From NCBI RefSeq assembly GCF_004027225.2, contig NC_044277.2, positions 67,852,400 through 67,916,399 of the forward strand: 64,000 nucleotides of DNA. The letters are read 5' to 3'. The notes beneath the pieces were generated by a model. It had not been told where the DNA came from and did not search any database. It saw nothing but the letters and a program-made list of their open reading frames with translations. The stretch comes from Strigops habroptila (Eukaryota; Chordata; Aves; Psittaciformes; Psittacidae). Shown piece after piece: positions 63,958 through 64,000 of this stretch (its first letter is position 1; each line of letters starts with the position of its first letter). Position numbers and translations under genes: made by a program.

Positions 63958-64000
63958 GTACCTGTTTGTCTCGTATTTAAAGGGGCGCTTTGCTGAGTAG
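63958..64000 (+). other. RMP24: Start of intron 4 of C18orf21/RMP24
   Basis: Follows the GTACCT donor. An open frame continues to a TAG at the window end, so retention would truncate the protein, but protein homology stops at the donor. Confidence 0.8.

Noticed and set aside
1..64000. tRNA, rRNA, CRISPR or prokaryote-type operons
   Set aside because: No cloverleaf, rRNA or spaced direct-repeat array was seen; the content is vertebrate nuclear DNA.

Overview
This is vertebrate, almost certainly avian, nuclear DNA. It is mostly AT-rich intergenic sequence with very few genes. The avian signs are CR1 retrotransposon 3' ends (the ATTCTATGATTCTAT type) on both strands, a solo LTR of a type widespread in bird genomes, and a CpG-island gene whose exons read as the bird ortholog of human C18orf21 (RMP24). 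Nothing bacterial, viral-exogenous or CRISPR-like is present.

Two genes can be supported. (1) mir-187 lies on the minus strand at about 15,792-15,870; both arms of the hairpin are recognisable. (2) The 5' part of the C18orf21/RMP24 ortholog lies on the plus strand from 59,086 to the window end. It has four coding exons, including a 23-nt microexon, and encodes about 170 residues with a CxxC...CxxC zinc-ribbon layout; the rest is beyond the window. Human 18q12.2 has the same order and orientation (GALNT1, then MIR187 on minus, then C18orf21 on plus), so the window is the conserved interval between GALNT1 and C18orf21. No GALNT1 exon is seen.

Layout. 1-720: decayed 3' pol of a class III (ERVL-like) endogenous retrovirus. 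3.2-4.33 kb: minus-strand reading frames of unknown, possibly retroviral, origin, split by a solo LTR (3,550-4,122) with an intact 5-bp target duplication. 1.1 and 5.55 kb: a dispersed repeat pair. 15.8 kb: mir-187. 20.1 kb: a possible BED-finger relic. 23.1, 33.2 and 53.0 kb: short CR1 3' ends. 44.2-45.6 kb: a degraded longer CR1-type LINE on plus. 58.66-59.67 kb: CpG island. 59.09 kb to the end: C18orf21/RMP24, with a CR1 tail inside intron 2. The remaining tens of kilobases hold AT-rich DNA with simple repeats and a few homeodomain-core clusters that may be regulatory; no exons were recognised there.

The two genes are not known to work together. mir-187 is a post-transcriptional regulator. 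C18orf21/RMP24 is, by recalled knowledge, a zinc-ribbon subunit associated with RNase MRP and therefore with rRNA processing. The points most worth a second look are the GC-AG splice model around the microexon, the related pentanucleotide arrays on either side of it, the LTR-split reading frame, and the BED-finger relic.
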